Part shown: positions 44,576 through 52,552 of the stretch, piece after piece
Layout of the letters: each line of letters opens with the position of its first letter
Position numbering within the stretch: position 1 is the stretch's first letter
Assembly (NCBI RefSeq): GCF_003696305.1
Contig: NZ_RFFK01000007.1
Location: forward strand, 124,001 to 188,000
Direction of reading: 5' to 3'
Length of the DNA: 64,000 bases
Source of the DNA: Pseudomonas sp. AOB-7
GTDB taxonomy: Bacteria > Pseudomonadota > Gammaproteobacteria > Pseudomonadales > Pseudomonadaceae
Position numbers and translations under genes: made by a program
The notes under the pieces: model-generated
Seen by the model: only the letters and a program-made list of their open reading frames with translations
What the model was told of the DNA's origin: nothing
The model's database searches: none

Positions 44576-47287
44576 ATGAAAAGCCATCCCGATGCCGGCA
44601 CCCGCTCGGCAGCCGAGGTTGTGACGCAGTTGCCAGTGCCCTCGCGGCTCGGCATGTTGCGTTTCGAGCGCTTGAACGAGCCGAGCTGGGCCCTGCTGTT
44701 TCTCGATCCCGCCTGCGAACGCCAGCTCGGCATCAGTGCCAGCGACCTGTGCGCCCTGGTCGATGCGCCCTACGCCAGCCTGATGGAGCCCGAGGCGCGC
44801 TACCGCCTGCACGACGCCATCCAGCAGCAGCTGCTGCAGGGCCCGCATTATCTGGTGCGCTACCGCCTGCACACGCCGCAGGGCGCGCTCAACCTGCTGG
44901 AGGTGGGCGAACCCTTCAAGCAGCGCAACCGCCAACTGCTGCGCGGCTACCTGCTGGTGGCGGACGAGAGCCTGAGCCAGTACAGCCCGCCCGAGCAGGC
45001 ACTGCAGGCACAGAACCAGCAGCTGCGCAGCTCGCTGCAGCAGTACCAGCGCGCCCAGGACGACCACCTGCAACACCTGGTGCGTTCGCGCACCCAGCAG
45101 AGCCTGATCGTGCGCCTGGCGCGCCAGCGCTACGTCTCCAGCGACCCGCTGCTGGAGGCTGCCGAGCTGATCACCCAGGCCGCCTGCGAGGTCTACGGCG
45201 TAGCCCGCGCCGGCCTATGGAAGCTCGGCAGCCATAGCCTGGAGTCGGTGACCCTGTACCGCCGCGACCTGGATCGCCACGAACGCCTGGCCGATATCGA
45301 CGCGCGCGCCTTCCCGCGCTATCTGGAGGCACTGCACAGCGGCCGCGCCATCGACGCCCACGACGCCCTGCACGACCCGCGCACCGCCGAGCTGAGCGCC
45401 AGCTACCTGCAGCCGCTGGGCATCGGCGCCATGCTCGACGCCGGCGTGCGCGTCGACGGCGAGGTGGTCGGCGTGCTGTGCCTGGAACACAGCGGCGGCC
45501 CGCGCACCTGGCAGGCCGACGAGATCGCCTTCGCCGGCGAGCTGGCCGACCAGTATGCCCAGGTGCTGATCGGCCAGCAGAGGCGCAGCGCCACCCACGC
45601 CCTGCACCTGTTCCAGCGCGCGGTGGAGCAGAGCGCCAGCGCCTTCCTGCTGGTCGACCGCGACGGCCGGGTGGAATACGTCAACCCCAGCTTCACCGCC
45701 ATCACCCTGTACAGCGGCGACGAGGTCTGCGGCCGGCGCCTGTCCGAGCTGCCGGCGCTGGCCAACCTTAGCGACCTGCTGTTCGACGCCCGCTCCAGCC
45801 TGGCCGAACACAACAGCTGGCAGGGCGAGTTCCGAAGCCGGCGCAAGAACCAGGAGCCCTACTGGGGCCAGTTGTCGATCTCCAAGGTGTACGGCGACGA
45901 CGGCGAGCTGACCCACTACATCGGCATCTACGAGGACATCACCGAGGCCAAGCTGGCCCAGCAGCGCATCGAGCGCCTGGCCTACACCGACAACCTGACC
46001 AACCTGGGCAACCGCCTGGCCTTCATCCGCAGTCTCGAGGAGCGCTTCGCGCGCAGCCCGCAGCCGCCGCTGGGGCTGCTGCTGGTGGACATCGACAACT
46101 TCAAGCGGATCAACGACAGCCTCGGCCACCAGACCGGCGACAAGCTGCTCTCGGCCCTGGCCCGGCGCCTGCGCAACAGCCTCGGCGCCAAGGGCAGCCT
46201 GGCGCGCTTCGCCAGCAACGAGTTCGCCATCCTCCTCGACGGCGGCGACCAGGAGGCCGCCCAGCGCGTCGCCCAGCAGGTGCTGCAGACCCTGGACAAG
46301 CCGCTGTTCGTCGACAACCAGCTGATCAGCATCACCGGCTCGGTCGGCCTGGCCCTGGCGCCGCAGCACGGCGAGGACCCGCAGACCCTGATGAAGCACG
46401 CCGGCCTCGCCCTGCACAAGGCCAAGGCCAACGGCAAGCACCAGGTGCAGCTGTTCACCGAGGCACTCAACGCCGAGGCCAACTACAAGCTGTTCGTCGA
46501 GAACAACCTGCGCCGCGCCCTGACCCAGAGCGAGCTGGAGGTGTTCTACCAGCCCAAGCTGTGCCTCAAGAGCGGCCAACTGCTGGGCATGGAAGCGCTG
46601 CTGCGCTGGCACCATCCGGAAAAGGGCATGATCCGCCCCGACCAGTTCATCAGCGTGGCCGAGGAGACCGGGCTAATCATCCCCATCGGCAAGTGGGTGG
46701 TGCGCCAGGCCTGCCGCATGAGCAAGCAGCTCAGCGCCATCGGCCTGGGCGAGCTGCAGGTGGCGATCAACCTGTCGCCCAAGCAGTTCTCCGACCCGGA
46801 CCTGGTCGGCTCCATCGCCGCCATCCTCCACGAGGAGCAGCTCGAACCCCGGCGGCTGGAGCTGGAACTGACCGAAAGCCTGCTGCTGGAGGCCACCGAC
46901 GACACCCGCCACCAGCTCGGCCGCCTCAAGAGCCTGGGCCTGACCCTGGCGATGGACGACTTCGGCACCGGCTACTCCTCGCTCAGTTACCTGAAGAAAT
47001 TCCCCATCGACGTGATCAAGATCGATCGCAGCTTTATCAAGGACATTCCCGACAACCAGGACGACATGGAGATCACCTCGGCGGTGATCGCCATGGCCCA
47101 TAACCTCAAGCTCAAGGTGGTCGCCGAAGGCATCGAGACCGCCGCCCAACTCGGCTTCCTCCGCCGCCAGCAGTGCGACGTCGGCCAGGGCTACCTGTTC
47201 GACAAGCCGATTCCCGGCCGCGAGCTGATCGACAGCCTGCGCCGCTACCCCTGCCGCCCGGCGCCCACATCCGACCAACGGACGTAA
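44576..47287 (+). CDS. dipA: cyclic-di-GMP phosphodiesterase DipA
   Basis: A 903-residue GAF-PAS-GGDEF-EAL protein. The GAF-like region is about 190-330, the PAS domain about 345-470, then a GGDEF domain whose active site reads ASNEF (546-550), so it cannot make c-di-GMP, and an EAL domain with Glu673-Ala-Leu (MEALLRWHHPE), DDFGTGYSSLSYL and KIDRSFI intact. This matches DipA (PA5017), which promotes biofilm dispersal by degrading c-di-GMP. ATG 44576 (MKSHPDAG) is chosen over ATG 44537 because it matches the known N-terminus and has GGAAG upstream. Confidence 0.93.
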   Translation: MKSHPDAGTRSAAEVVTQLPVPSRLGMLRFERLNEPSWALLFLDPACERQLGISASDLCALVDAPYASLMEPEARYRLHDAIQQQLLQGPHYLVRYRLHTPQGALNLLEVGEPFKQRNRQLLRGYLLVADESLSQYSPPEQALQAQNQQLRSSLQQYQRAQDDHLQHLVRSRTQQSLIVRLARQRYVSSDPLLEAAELITQAACEVYGVARAGLWKLGSHSLESVTLYRRDLDRHERLADIDARAFPRYLEALHSGRAIDAHDALHDPRTAELSASYLQPLGIGAMLDAGVRVDGEVVGVLCLEHSGGPRTWQADEIAFAGELADQYAQVLIGQQRRSATHALHLFQRAVEQSASAFLLVDRDGRVEYVNPSFTAITLYSGDEVCGRRLSELPALANLSDLLFDARSSLAEHNSWQGEFRSRRKNQEPYWGQLSISKVYGDDGELTHYIGIYEDITEAKLAQQRIERLAYTDNLTNLGNRLAFIRSLEERFARSPQPPLGLLLVDIDNFKRINDSLGHQTGDKLLSALARRLRNSLGAKGSLARFASNEFAILLDGGDQEAAQRVAQQVLQTLDKPLFVDNQLISITGSVGLALAPQHGEDPQTLMKHAGLALHKAKANGKHQVQLFTEALNAEANYKLFVENNLRRALTQSELEVFYQPKLCLKSGQLLGMEALLRWHHPEKGMIRPDQFISVAEETGLIIPIGKWVVRQACRMSKQLSAIGLGELQVAINLSPKQFSDPDLVGSIAAILHEEQLEPRRLELELTESLLLEATDDTRHQLGRLKSLGLTLAMDDFGTGYSSLSYLKKFPIDVIKIDRSFIKDIPDNQDDMEITSAVIAMAHNLKLKVVAEGIETAAQLGFLRRQQCDVGQGYLFDKPIPGRELIDSLRRYPCRPAPTSDQRT

Positions 47288-47338
47288 CGCGCCACGCCGC
47301 GCCTGGTCCACTGCTTGCCCACTTCTCAGGAGATCGCC

Positions 47339-47998
47339 ATGGTTCTGCGTTCCCAGATACTCGCCCACAAACTCGAGCTGCCCAGCGCCGAGCAGGCCCT
47401 GCCCGGCCGCAGCGAAGCCCTGCCGGTGCCGGCGGCGCACCATGTCAACGGCCATCCGCTGCAGCCGCCCTTCCCCGCCGGCCTGCAGCAGGCGGTATTC
47501 GGCCTCGGCTGCTTCTGGGGCGCCGAGCGGCGCTTCTGGCAACAACCCGGGGTGTACAGCACGGCAGTGGGTTACGCCGGCGGCCATACGCCGAACCCGA
47601 CCTACGAGGAAACCTGCTCCGGGCTGACCGGGCATACCGAGGCGGTGCTGGTGGTGTTCGACCCGCGGCAGACCAGCTTCGAGGCCCTGCTCAAGGTGTT
47701 CTGGGAGGCGCACGATCCCACCCAAGGCATGCGCCAGGGCAATGACCGCGGCAGCCAGTATCGCTCGGCCATCTATTGCCAGGACGCGGCGCAACTGGCC
47801 GCCGCCCGCGCCAGTCAGGCGCGCTTCCAGGCCGAGCTGGACAAGGCCGGGCTCGGCGCCATCACCACCGAGATCCGCGAGGCGCCGCCGTTCTACTACG
47901 CCGAGGCCTATCACCAGCAGTACCTGGCGAAGAACCCGAACGGTTATTGCGGCCTGGGCGGAACGGGCGTATGCCTACCGCCTGAACCCAAGGCCTGA
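47339..47998 (+). CDS. msrA: peptide methionine sulfoxide reductase MsrA
   Basis: Repairs S-methionine sulfoxide in proteins. 219 residues with the catalytic motif GCFWG at 57-61 (Cys58 the nucleophile), followed by [15 protein letters not shown] and the [14 protein letters not shown] segment with the resolving cysteines near the C-terminus. ATG 47339 has AGGAG 7 bases upstream. It lies 51 bases after dipA, the same order as PA5017-PA5018. Confidence 0.97.
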   Translation: MVLRSQILAHKLELPSAEQALPGRSEALPVPAAHHVNGHPLQPPFPAGLQQAVFGLGCFWGAERRFWQQPGVYSTAVGYAGGHTPNPTYEETCSGLTGHTEAVLVVFDPRQTSFEALLKVFWEAHDPTQGMRQGNDRGSQYRSAIYCQDAAQLAAARASQARFQAELDKAGLGAITTEIREAPPFYYAEAYHQQYLAKNPNGYCGLGGTGVCLPPEPKA

Positions 47999-48014
47999 AG
48001 GAGGGGCGATCGCC

Positions 48015-48212
48015 ATGGAACTGAGCAGCCTCGCCAGCCAGGTTTCCAGCCAGGCGTCGGCGCAATTCTCGGCGCAGATGTCGCTCCTGCTGCTGCGCAA
48101 GACCCTGGAGCTGCAGGCGTCCGGCGTCGCCAGCCTGGTGCAGGCGGCCGCCCCGGTCAGTGCGCCGAGCAACCCGCCGCACCTGGGCAACAGCATCGAC
48201 GTGATGGCCTGA
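48015..48212 (+). CDS. small YjfB-like putative motility protein
   Basis: A 65-residue protein (MELSSLASQVSSQASAQFSA start, NSIDVMA end). The alternating Ser/Gln/Ala helical N-terminus, the central ALL...LRKTLELQ segment and the terminal NxIDVxA resemble the YjfB family of putative motility proteins (PF14070), whose function is unknown. A strong ribosome-binding site AAGGAGGGG lies upstream. It is 16 bases after msrA and probably co-transcribed with it. Confidence 0.75.
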   Translation: MELSSLASQVSSQASAQFSAQMSLLLLRKTLELQASGVASLVQAAAPVSAPSNPPHLGNSIDVMA

Positions 48213-48269
48213 GACGCGGCGCCGAAGCGGCCCCGCCGGGTGCGCCATGCGCAGCGTCCCCAGGCTCGC

Positions 48270-49118
48270 TCAAGCGGCCGGTTTTTCCTCGATCAGCCAG
48301 TCCAGGCGCCAGCCGCCCAGGCTCTGGCCGAGCGCATCGGCCAGCCAGGGCAGCAGCTGCCTGAGCTCGTCTTCCAGGCCCCAGGGCGGGTTGCTGATCA
48401 CCAGGCCCGAGCCGGTCAGCCGGCTGGCATCGTCCGGCGCGTGCACGTACAGCTCGGCGCGCAGCAGCTTGGGCGCGGCGCTCTTTTGCAGATCCCGGTA
48501 GAAACGCGCCAGTTGACGCTCGTCCTTGATCGGATACCAGATCACGACTATGGCCTGGCGCATGCGCCCGTGCGCCTCGTTCAGCGCCTCGACGCAGCGC
48601 TGCAGCTCGTCGGCCTGCTCGAACGGCGGGTCGATCAGCAGCAGCACGCGCTTCTCGCGGGTCGGCAGCAGCGCCCGCGGCACATGCCAGCCCTCGCCCA
48701 GGTGCACCGCTACGCGGCGGTCGCCGCGCATGTTGTCCTTGAGCAGGCGGCCGTCTTCCGGGTGCTTCTCGTTGAGCTGCAGACGATCCTGCTCGCGGCT
48801 GAGCAGGCGCGCCAACTCCGGCGAGCCGGGGTAGTAGCGCAGCTCGCCGTCCGGGTTCATCGCCCGCACCACTTCCAGGTAGGCCTCCACCGCATCCGGC
48901 AGCTGCGTGGCCTGCCACAGGCGGCCGACGCCCTCCAGCCATTCGCCGGTGCGGCTGGCCTGATCGCCGCGCAGGTCGTACAGGCCGATGCCGGCGTGGC
49001 TGTCGAGGTAGGCAAAGGGCGCCTCCTTGCGCGACAGCAGGGCGATCAGGCGGGTCAGCACCAGGTGCTTGAGCACGTCGGCGTGGTTGCCGGCGTGGAA
49101 GGCGTGGCGGTAGTTCAT
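48270..49118 (-). CDS. rlmJ: 23S rRNA (adenine2030-N6)-methyltransferase RlmJ
   Basis: Methylates A2030 of 23S rRNA. The 282-residue protein starts with the family signature MNYRHAFHAGNHADVLKH and carries the catalytic motif DPPFE of N6-adenine methyltransferases (LLLIDPPFEQ). The SAM-binding region is YLDSHAGIGLYDL. It is convergent with the YjfB-like gene; 57 bases separate the stops. Confidence 0.94.
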   Translation of the reverse strand: MNYRHAFHAGNHADVLKHLVLTRLIALLSRKEAPFAYLDSHAGIGLYDLRGDQASRTGEWLEGVGRLWQATQLPDAVEAYLEVVRAMNPDGELRYYPGSPELARLLSREQDRLQLNEKHPEDGRLLKDNMRGDRRVAVHLGEGWHVPRALLPTREKRVLLLIDPPFEQADELQRCVEALNEAHGRMRQAIVVIWYPIKDERQLARFYRDLQKSAAPKLLRAELYVHAPDDASRLTGSGLVISNPPWGLEDELRQLLPWLADALGQSLGGWRLDWLIEEKPAA

Positions 49119-49144
49119 GGATGTCTCCGAAGCGGTCGCCAAGT

Positions 49145-50038
49145 TTACCCGCTGAGCGAGCTTTGCGCGCGCATCAGCTCCAGCAGCAGCGCCAGCGGCG
49201 GGTGCTCGCCGGCATCGCGGCGGCGCGCCAGCAGCGTGGTGGTCGCCCCGAACTCCGCGGCGATGGCCTGGTACTGCACCAGGTGCACACGTGGGTGGCG
49301 CTCGAGCAGGCTGCGCGGCAGCAGGCCGATGCCCATGCCGGCGGCGATGCCGGCGAAGATCGCGTCGATCGAGCCGTAGCTCTGCCGCGCCGCCACCTGC
49401 AACCCGCGGCCGACCACCCAGCGCTCCAGGCGCTCGCGATAGTGACAGCCCTCGGGGAAGCCCAGCAGGGTCTGCGGCCGCGCCTCCAGACTGTCGGCAT
49501 CCTGCGTCGGCGGCAGCACCAGCATCAGTTCCTCGTGCCAGATCGGCAGGCACTCGAGCTGCGGATGCTCGAACGGCCCGCCGATCAATCCGGCGTCCAG
49601 CTCCCCGGCCAGCACGCCCTCGACCAGGCGCCGGCTCGGCCCGGTGCTGAGCTGCAGGTTGACCCGCGGCGCCCGCTGGTGGAAAGCCGCGAGCAGCTCC
49701 GGCAGACGCACGGCCGCGGTGGTTTCCATCGAGCCCAGGCGCAGGTCACCACTCCAGATATCCTCCTGCACGCTGCGCCAGGCCGTCTGGCAGAGCTGTT
49801 CCAGATGCTCGGCGTGGGGCAGCAGGCGCTCGCCGGCCGGGGTCAGACGCAGGCGCTGGCCCTGACGCAGGAACAACCGGGTGTCGAGTTGCTGCTCCAG
49901 CTGGCGCAGACGCGCCGAGACGTTCGACGGCACGCAGCTCAGGCGCAGACCGGCGGCGCTCAGCGAGCCCTCGCGCGCCACGGCGAGAAAATAGCGGAAC
50001 AACTGCGGATTGAGTCGCTGCCAGGCGCCCATGAACAT
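49145..50038 (-). CDS. LysR-family transcriptional regulator
   Basis: A 297-residue LTTR: the N-terminal winged helix-turn-helix (LFRYFLAVAREGSLSAAGLRLSCVPSNVSARLRQLEQQL) is followed by an effector domain (LGSMETTAAVRLPELL, LDAGLIGGPF, GIGLLPRSLL). It is divergent from an MFS transporter gene with an inverted repeat between them, so it probably controls that operon. The effector is unknown. ATG 50038 is chosen; GTG 50041 and ATG 50032 are also possible and no strong ribosome-binding site decides. Confidence 0.92.
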   Translation of the reverse strand: MFMGAWQRLNPQLFRYFLAVAREGSLSAAGLRLSCVPSNVSARLRQLEQQLDTRLFLRQGQRLRLTPAGERLLPHAEHLEQLCQTAWRSVQEDIWSGDLRLGSMETTAAVRLPELLAAFHQRAPRVNLQLSTGPSRRLVEGVLAGELDAGLIGGPFEHPQLECLPIWHEELMLVLPPTQDADSLEARPQTLLGFPEGCHYRERLERWVVGRGLQVAARQSYGSIDAIFAGIAAGMGIGLLPRSLLERHPRVHLVQYQAIAAEFGATTTLLARRRDAGEHPPLALLLELMRAQSSLSG

Positions 50039-50045
50039 CACCAAA

Positions 50046-50074
50046 AGTGAAAGATGAAAGCAGTATTTTTCACT
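50046..50074. promoter_or_regulatory. candidate LysR operator
   Basis: AGTGAAA-N15-TTTCACT (50046-50052 and 50068-50074) is an exact 7-base inverted repeat in the 87-base gap between the divergent lysR and MFS genes, close to both starts. Confidence 0.5.
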
Positions 50075-50125
50075 AACGATCGGTCAACGACAACGACTAA
50101 GGTGCGCAGCACGACCGGAGGCCCT

Positions 50126-51334
50126 ATGCCCAGATGTGACCGCGCCCACCTTACTGCGTTGCTCGCCGCCGCCCTGGCGCTGGTGGTCGTGCATGCGCTC
50201 GGCCGCTTCGCCTATACCCCGCTGCTGCCCCTGCTGCTCGACGATGGCCTGTTCGACCTGAGCCAAGGCGCCCAACTGGCGACCTGGAACTACCTCGGCT
50301 ACCTGCTCGGCGCCCTGCTCGCGCTGCCCATGGCCAACCCGCGCGGCTTGCGCCTCGGCCTGCCGGCGGCCCTACTGATCAATGCCGGCCTGACCCTGGC
50401 CCAGGTCTTCACGCAGGACATCGCCCTGCTGGCTGCCCTGCGCCTGACCAATGGCATCAGCAACGGCGTGGTGTTCGTCCTCGCCCCGGCGCTGGTGCTG
50501 GAATGGCTGGCCCTGCGCCAGGCCACGGCGCTCAGCGGTCTGGTCTATCTGGGCTTGGGCGGCGGCATGTTGCTGTGCGGCCTGCTGGTGGCCATCACGC
50601 CCTGGCACGGGCCGCTACGCTGGCTGCCGATCGCCCTGTGCGCCCTGCCTCTGGCGCTGCTCTGCGCCCCGATGCTAAGGCGCCTGGCGCGGGACCTGCC
50701 CGACAAGCCCCCCGCGACCGCCCGTGGCGCACTGTTCGGCAGCCACAATCTGGCGTTGCTGATGGCCTATCTGGGGGCAGGCCTGGGTTACATCCTGCCG
50801 CTGACCTTTCTGCCGGCCCTGGCTCGCGAACAGCTGCCCGCCGGTCATCCGCTACTGGTCGGCAACTGGTGGTGGACGGCGCTCGCCTGCCTGATCTCGG
50901 CGAGCCTGTGGAACCAGGCCGGTGCCTGGCTGGGCGACCGCCGCGCCCTGCTGGCCAACTACCTGCTGCAACTGCTCGGTGTGGCCATGCCGATCCTGCT
51001 GCCCGGCCCCGTCGGCGTGCTGGCCTGCGCCCTGCTGGTGGGCGGCACCTTCCTCGGCACCGTATTGCTGACCCAGCGTCTGGCCCGCGCCCTCAACCCG
51101 GACCAGGGCTTGCGCCTGGCCGCCCTGCTGATCAGTCTGTACAGCGGCAGCCAGTTGCTCGGCCCCTGGCTGGTGCAGCACTGGACTGCCGCTGGCCATA
51201 GCCTCACCAGCAGCTTCCTTATCGGCACGGCGGCATTGCTCTGGGCCCTATTGTGGGCCTGGCAGGTGTCCGAACCACGATCCCTCGCTGAAATGGAGCC
51301 ATCCCATGTCTCTCACCGCCCTGCTCGACACTGA
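50126..51334 (+). CDS. YbfB/YjiJ-family MFS transporter
   Basis: A 402-residue major facilitator with about twelve hydrophobic segments. The N-terminus ALALVVVHALGRFAYTPLLPLLLDDG contains the G-R-F-x-Y-T-P-L-L-P signature of the YbfB/YjiJ family. Substrate unknown. ATG 50126 with GGAGG at 50117-50121 is preferred to upstream starts. Its end overlaps the nitronate monooxygenase start by 29 bases, which ties both genes to one transcript, probably under the divergent LysR regulator. Confidence 0.87.
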   Translation: MPRCDRAHLTALLAAALALVVVHALGRFAYTPLLPLLLDDGLFDLSQGAQLATWNYLGYLLGALLALPMANPRGLRLGLPAALLINAGLTLAQVFTQDIALLAALRLTNGISNGVVFVLAPALVLEWLALRQATALSGLVYLGLGGGMLLCGLLVAITPWHGPLRWLPIALCALPLALLCAPMLRRLARDLPDKPPATARGALFGSHNLALLMAYLGAGLGYILPLTFLPALAREQLPAGHPLLVGNWWWTALACLISASLWNQAGAWLGDRRALLANYLLQLLGVAMPILLPGPVGVLACALLVGGTFLGTVLLTQRLARALNPDQGLRLAALLISLYSGSQLLGPWLVQHWTAAGHSLTSSFLIGTAALLWALLWAWQVSEPRSLAEMEPSHVSHRPARH

Positions 51335-52355
51335 CCTGCCCCTGATCCAGGCGCCGATGGCCGGCTCGCAGAACCATCGCCTGACCGCCGCCGTGTGCCA
51401 GGCCGGAGGCCTCGGCTCGATTCCCTGCGCCATGCTCACGCCTGCCGCCCTGCGTCAGGAGCTGCAGGCGCTGCGCGAGCTGACCGAGCGGCCGTTCAAC
51501 CTGAACTTCTTCAGCCATGTGCCGCCCGCGCCGGACGCGGCCCGCGAGGCAGGCTGGCGTGAAGCGCTGGCGCCCTACTATGACGAGCTGGGCCTGGATC
51601 CGGCCGCCATCGCCGGCGGCCCGGGGCGCCTGCCGTTCAACGAAGAGGCGGCGGCACTGGTGGAGGAGTTCCGCCCCGCGGTGGTCAGCTTCCACTTCGG
51701 TCTGCCGGAGGAGGCCTTGCTGCAGCGGGTACGGCGCAGCGGGGCGAAGATCCTCTCCAGCGCCACCACCCTGGACGAGGCGCTGTGGCTGCAAGCGCGC
51801 GGCGTCGATGCGGTGATTGCCCAGGGCCTGGAGGCCGGCGGCCATCGCGGACACTTTCTCGACTTCGACCTGAGCCGCCAGCTCGGCACCTTCGCCCTGC
51901 TGCCGCAGCTGGTCGATGCACTGTCGGTGCCGGTGATCGCCGCCGGCGGCATCGGCGACGCCCGCGGCGTAGCCGCAGCCATGGCCCTGGGTGCGGCCGG
52001 GGTGCAGGTCGGCAGCGCCTACCTGCTGTGCCCGGAGGCGAGCACCAGCGCCATCCACCGCGCCGCCCTGCAGAGCCCGGCGGCGCGCCATACGGCGCTG
52101 ACCAACCTGTTCAGCGGGCGCCCGGCGCGCGGCATCGTCAACCGCCTGATGCGCGAGCTGGGGCCGCTGAGCGAACGGGCGCCGGCCTTCCCCCTGGCCA
52201 CCGCGGCCATCGCGCCCTTGCGCGCGGCGGCCGAAGCCCGGGGTAGCGGCGATTTCTCGCCGCTGTGGGCCGGGCAGAACGTCGCCAGTTGCCGGCCCCT
52301 GCCGGCGGCCGAGCTGACCCGCGAACTGGCGCGCGGCTTCGCTCACTCGATATGA
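51306..52355 (+). CDS. nitronate monooxygenase
   Basis: FMN-dependent TIM-barrel enzyme that oxidises nitronates to nitrite and carbonyl compounds, 349 residues. Family features: LPLIQAPMAG at the start, GGLGSIPCAML, NFFSHVPP, AQGLEAGGHRG (catalytic-His region of the family) and IAAGGIGDARGVAAAMALGAAGVQVGSAYL for FMN phosphate binding. The physiological substrate is not evident; propionate-3-nitronate detoxification is typical for the class. Confidence 0.9.
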   Translation: MSLTALLDTDLPLIQAPMAGSQNHRLTAAVCQAGGLGSIPCAMLTPAALRQELQALRELTERPFNLNFFSHVPPAPDAAREAGWREALAPYYDELGLDPAAIAGGPGRLPFNEEAAALVEEFRPAVVSFHFGLPEEALLQRVRRSGAKILSSATTLDEALWLQARGVDAVIAQGLEAGGHRGHFLDFDLSRQLGTFALLPQLVDALSVPVIAAGGIGDARGVAAAMALGAAGVQVGSAYLLCPEASTSAIHRAALQSPAARHTALTNLFSGRPARGIVNRLMRELGPLSERAPAFPLATAAIAPLRAAAEARGSGDFSPLWAGQNVASCRPLPAAELTRELARGFAHSI

Positions 52356-52407
52356 CGAAGCGTCACTCCCGCCTGCGCGGAAACGACGGTTAACTGGCTC
52401 CGCAGGT

Positions 52408-52448
52408 CGGGTTCAACCCGCCACTTCGGCAATAGCGGGTTGCACCCG
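52408..52448. repeat. short palindromic repeats between NMO and acyl-CoA dehydrogenase genes
   Basis: CGGGTT-C-AACCCG (52408-52420) and CGGGT-TGC-ACCCG (52436-52448) within a 197-base gap. Similar GCGGGT...ACCCGC palindromes are scattered in Pseudomonas intergenic DNA; a related one lies at 63756-63772. Confidence 0.45.
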
Positions 52449-52552
52449 CCCTACCCCCGTGCGCCAACGAGCGATTATCACGGCCGATGATGATGCTGGG
52501 CAGCCAGGCAACTGGCTGCCTAGACTCGATCGATCATCTGGAGGCCCGTTCC

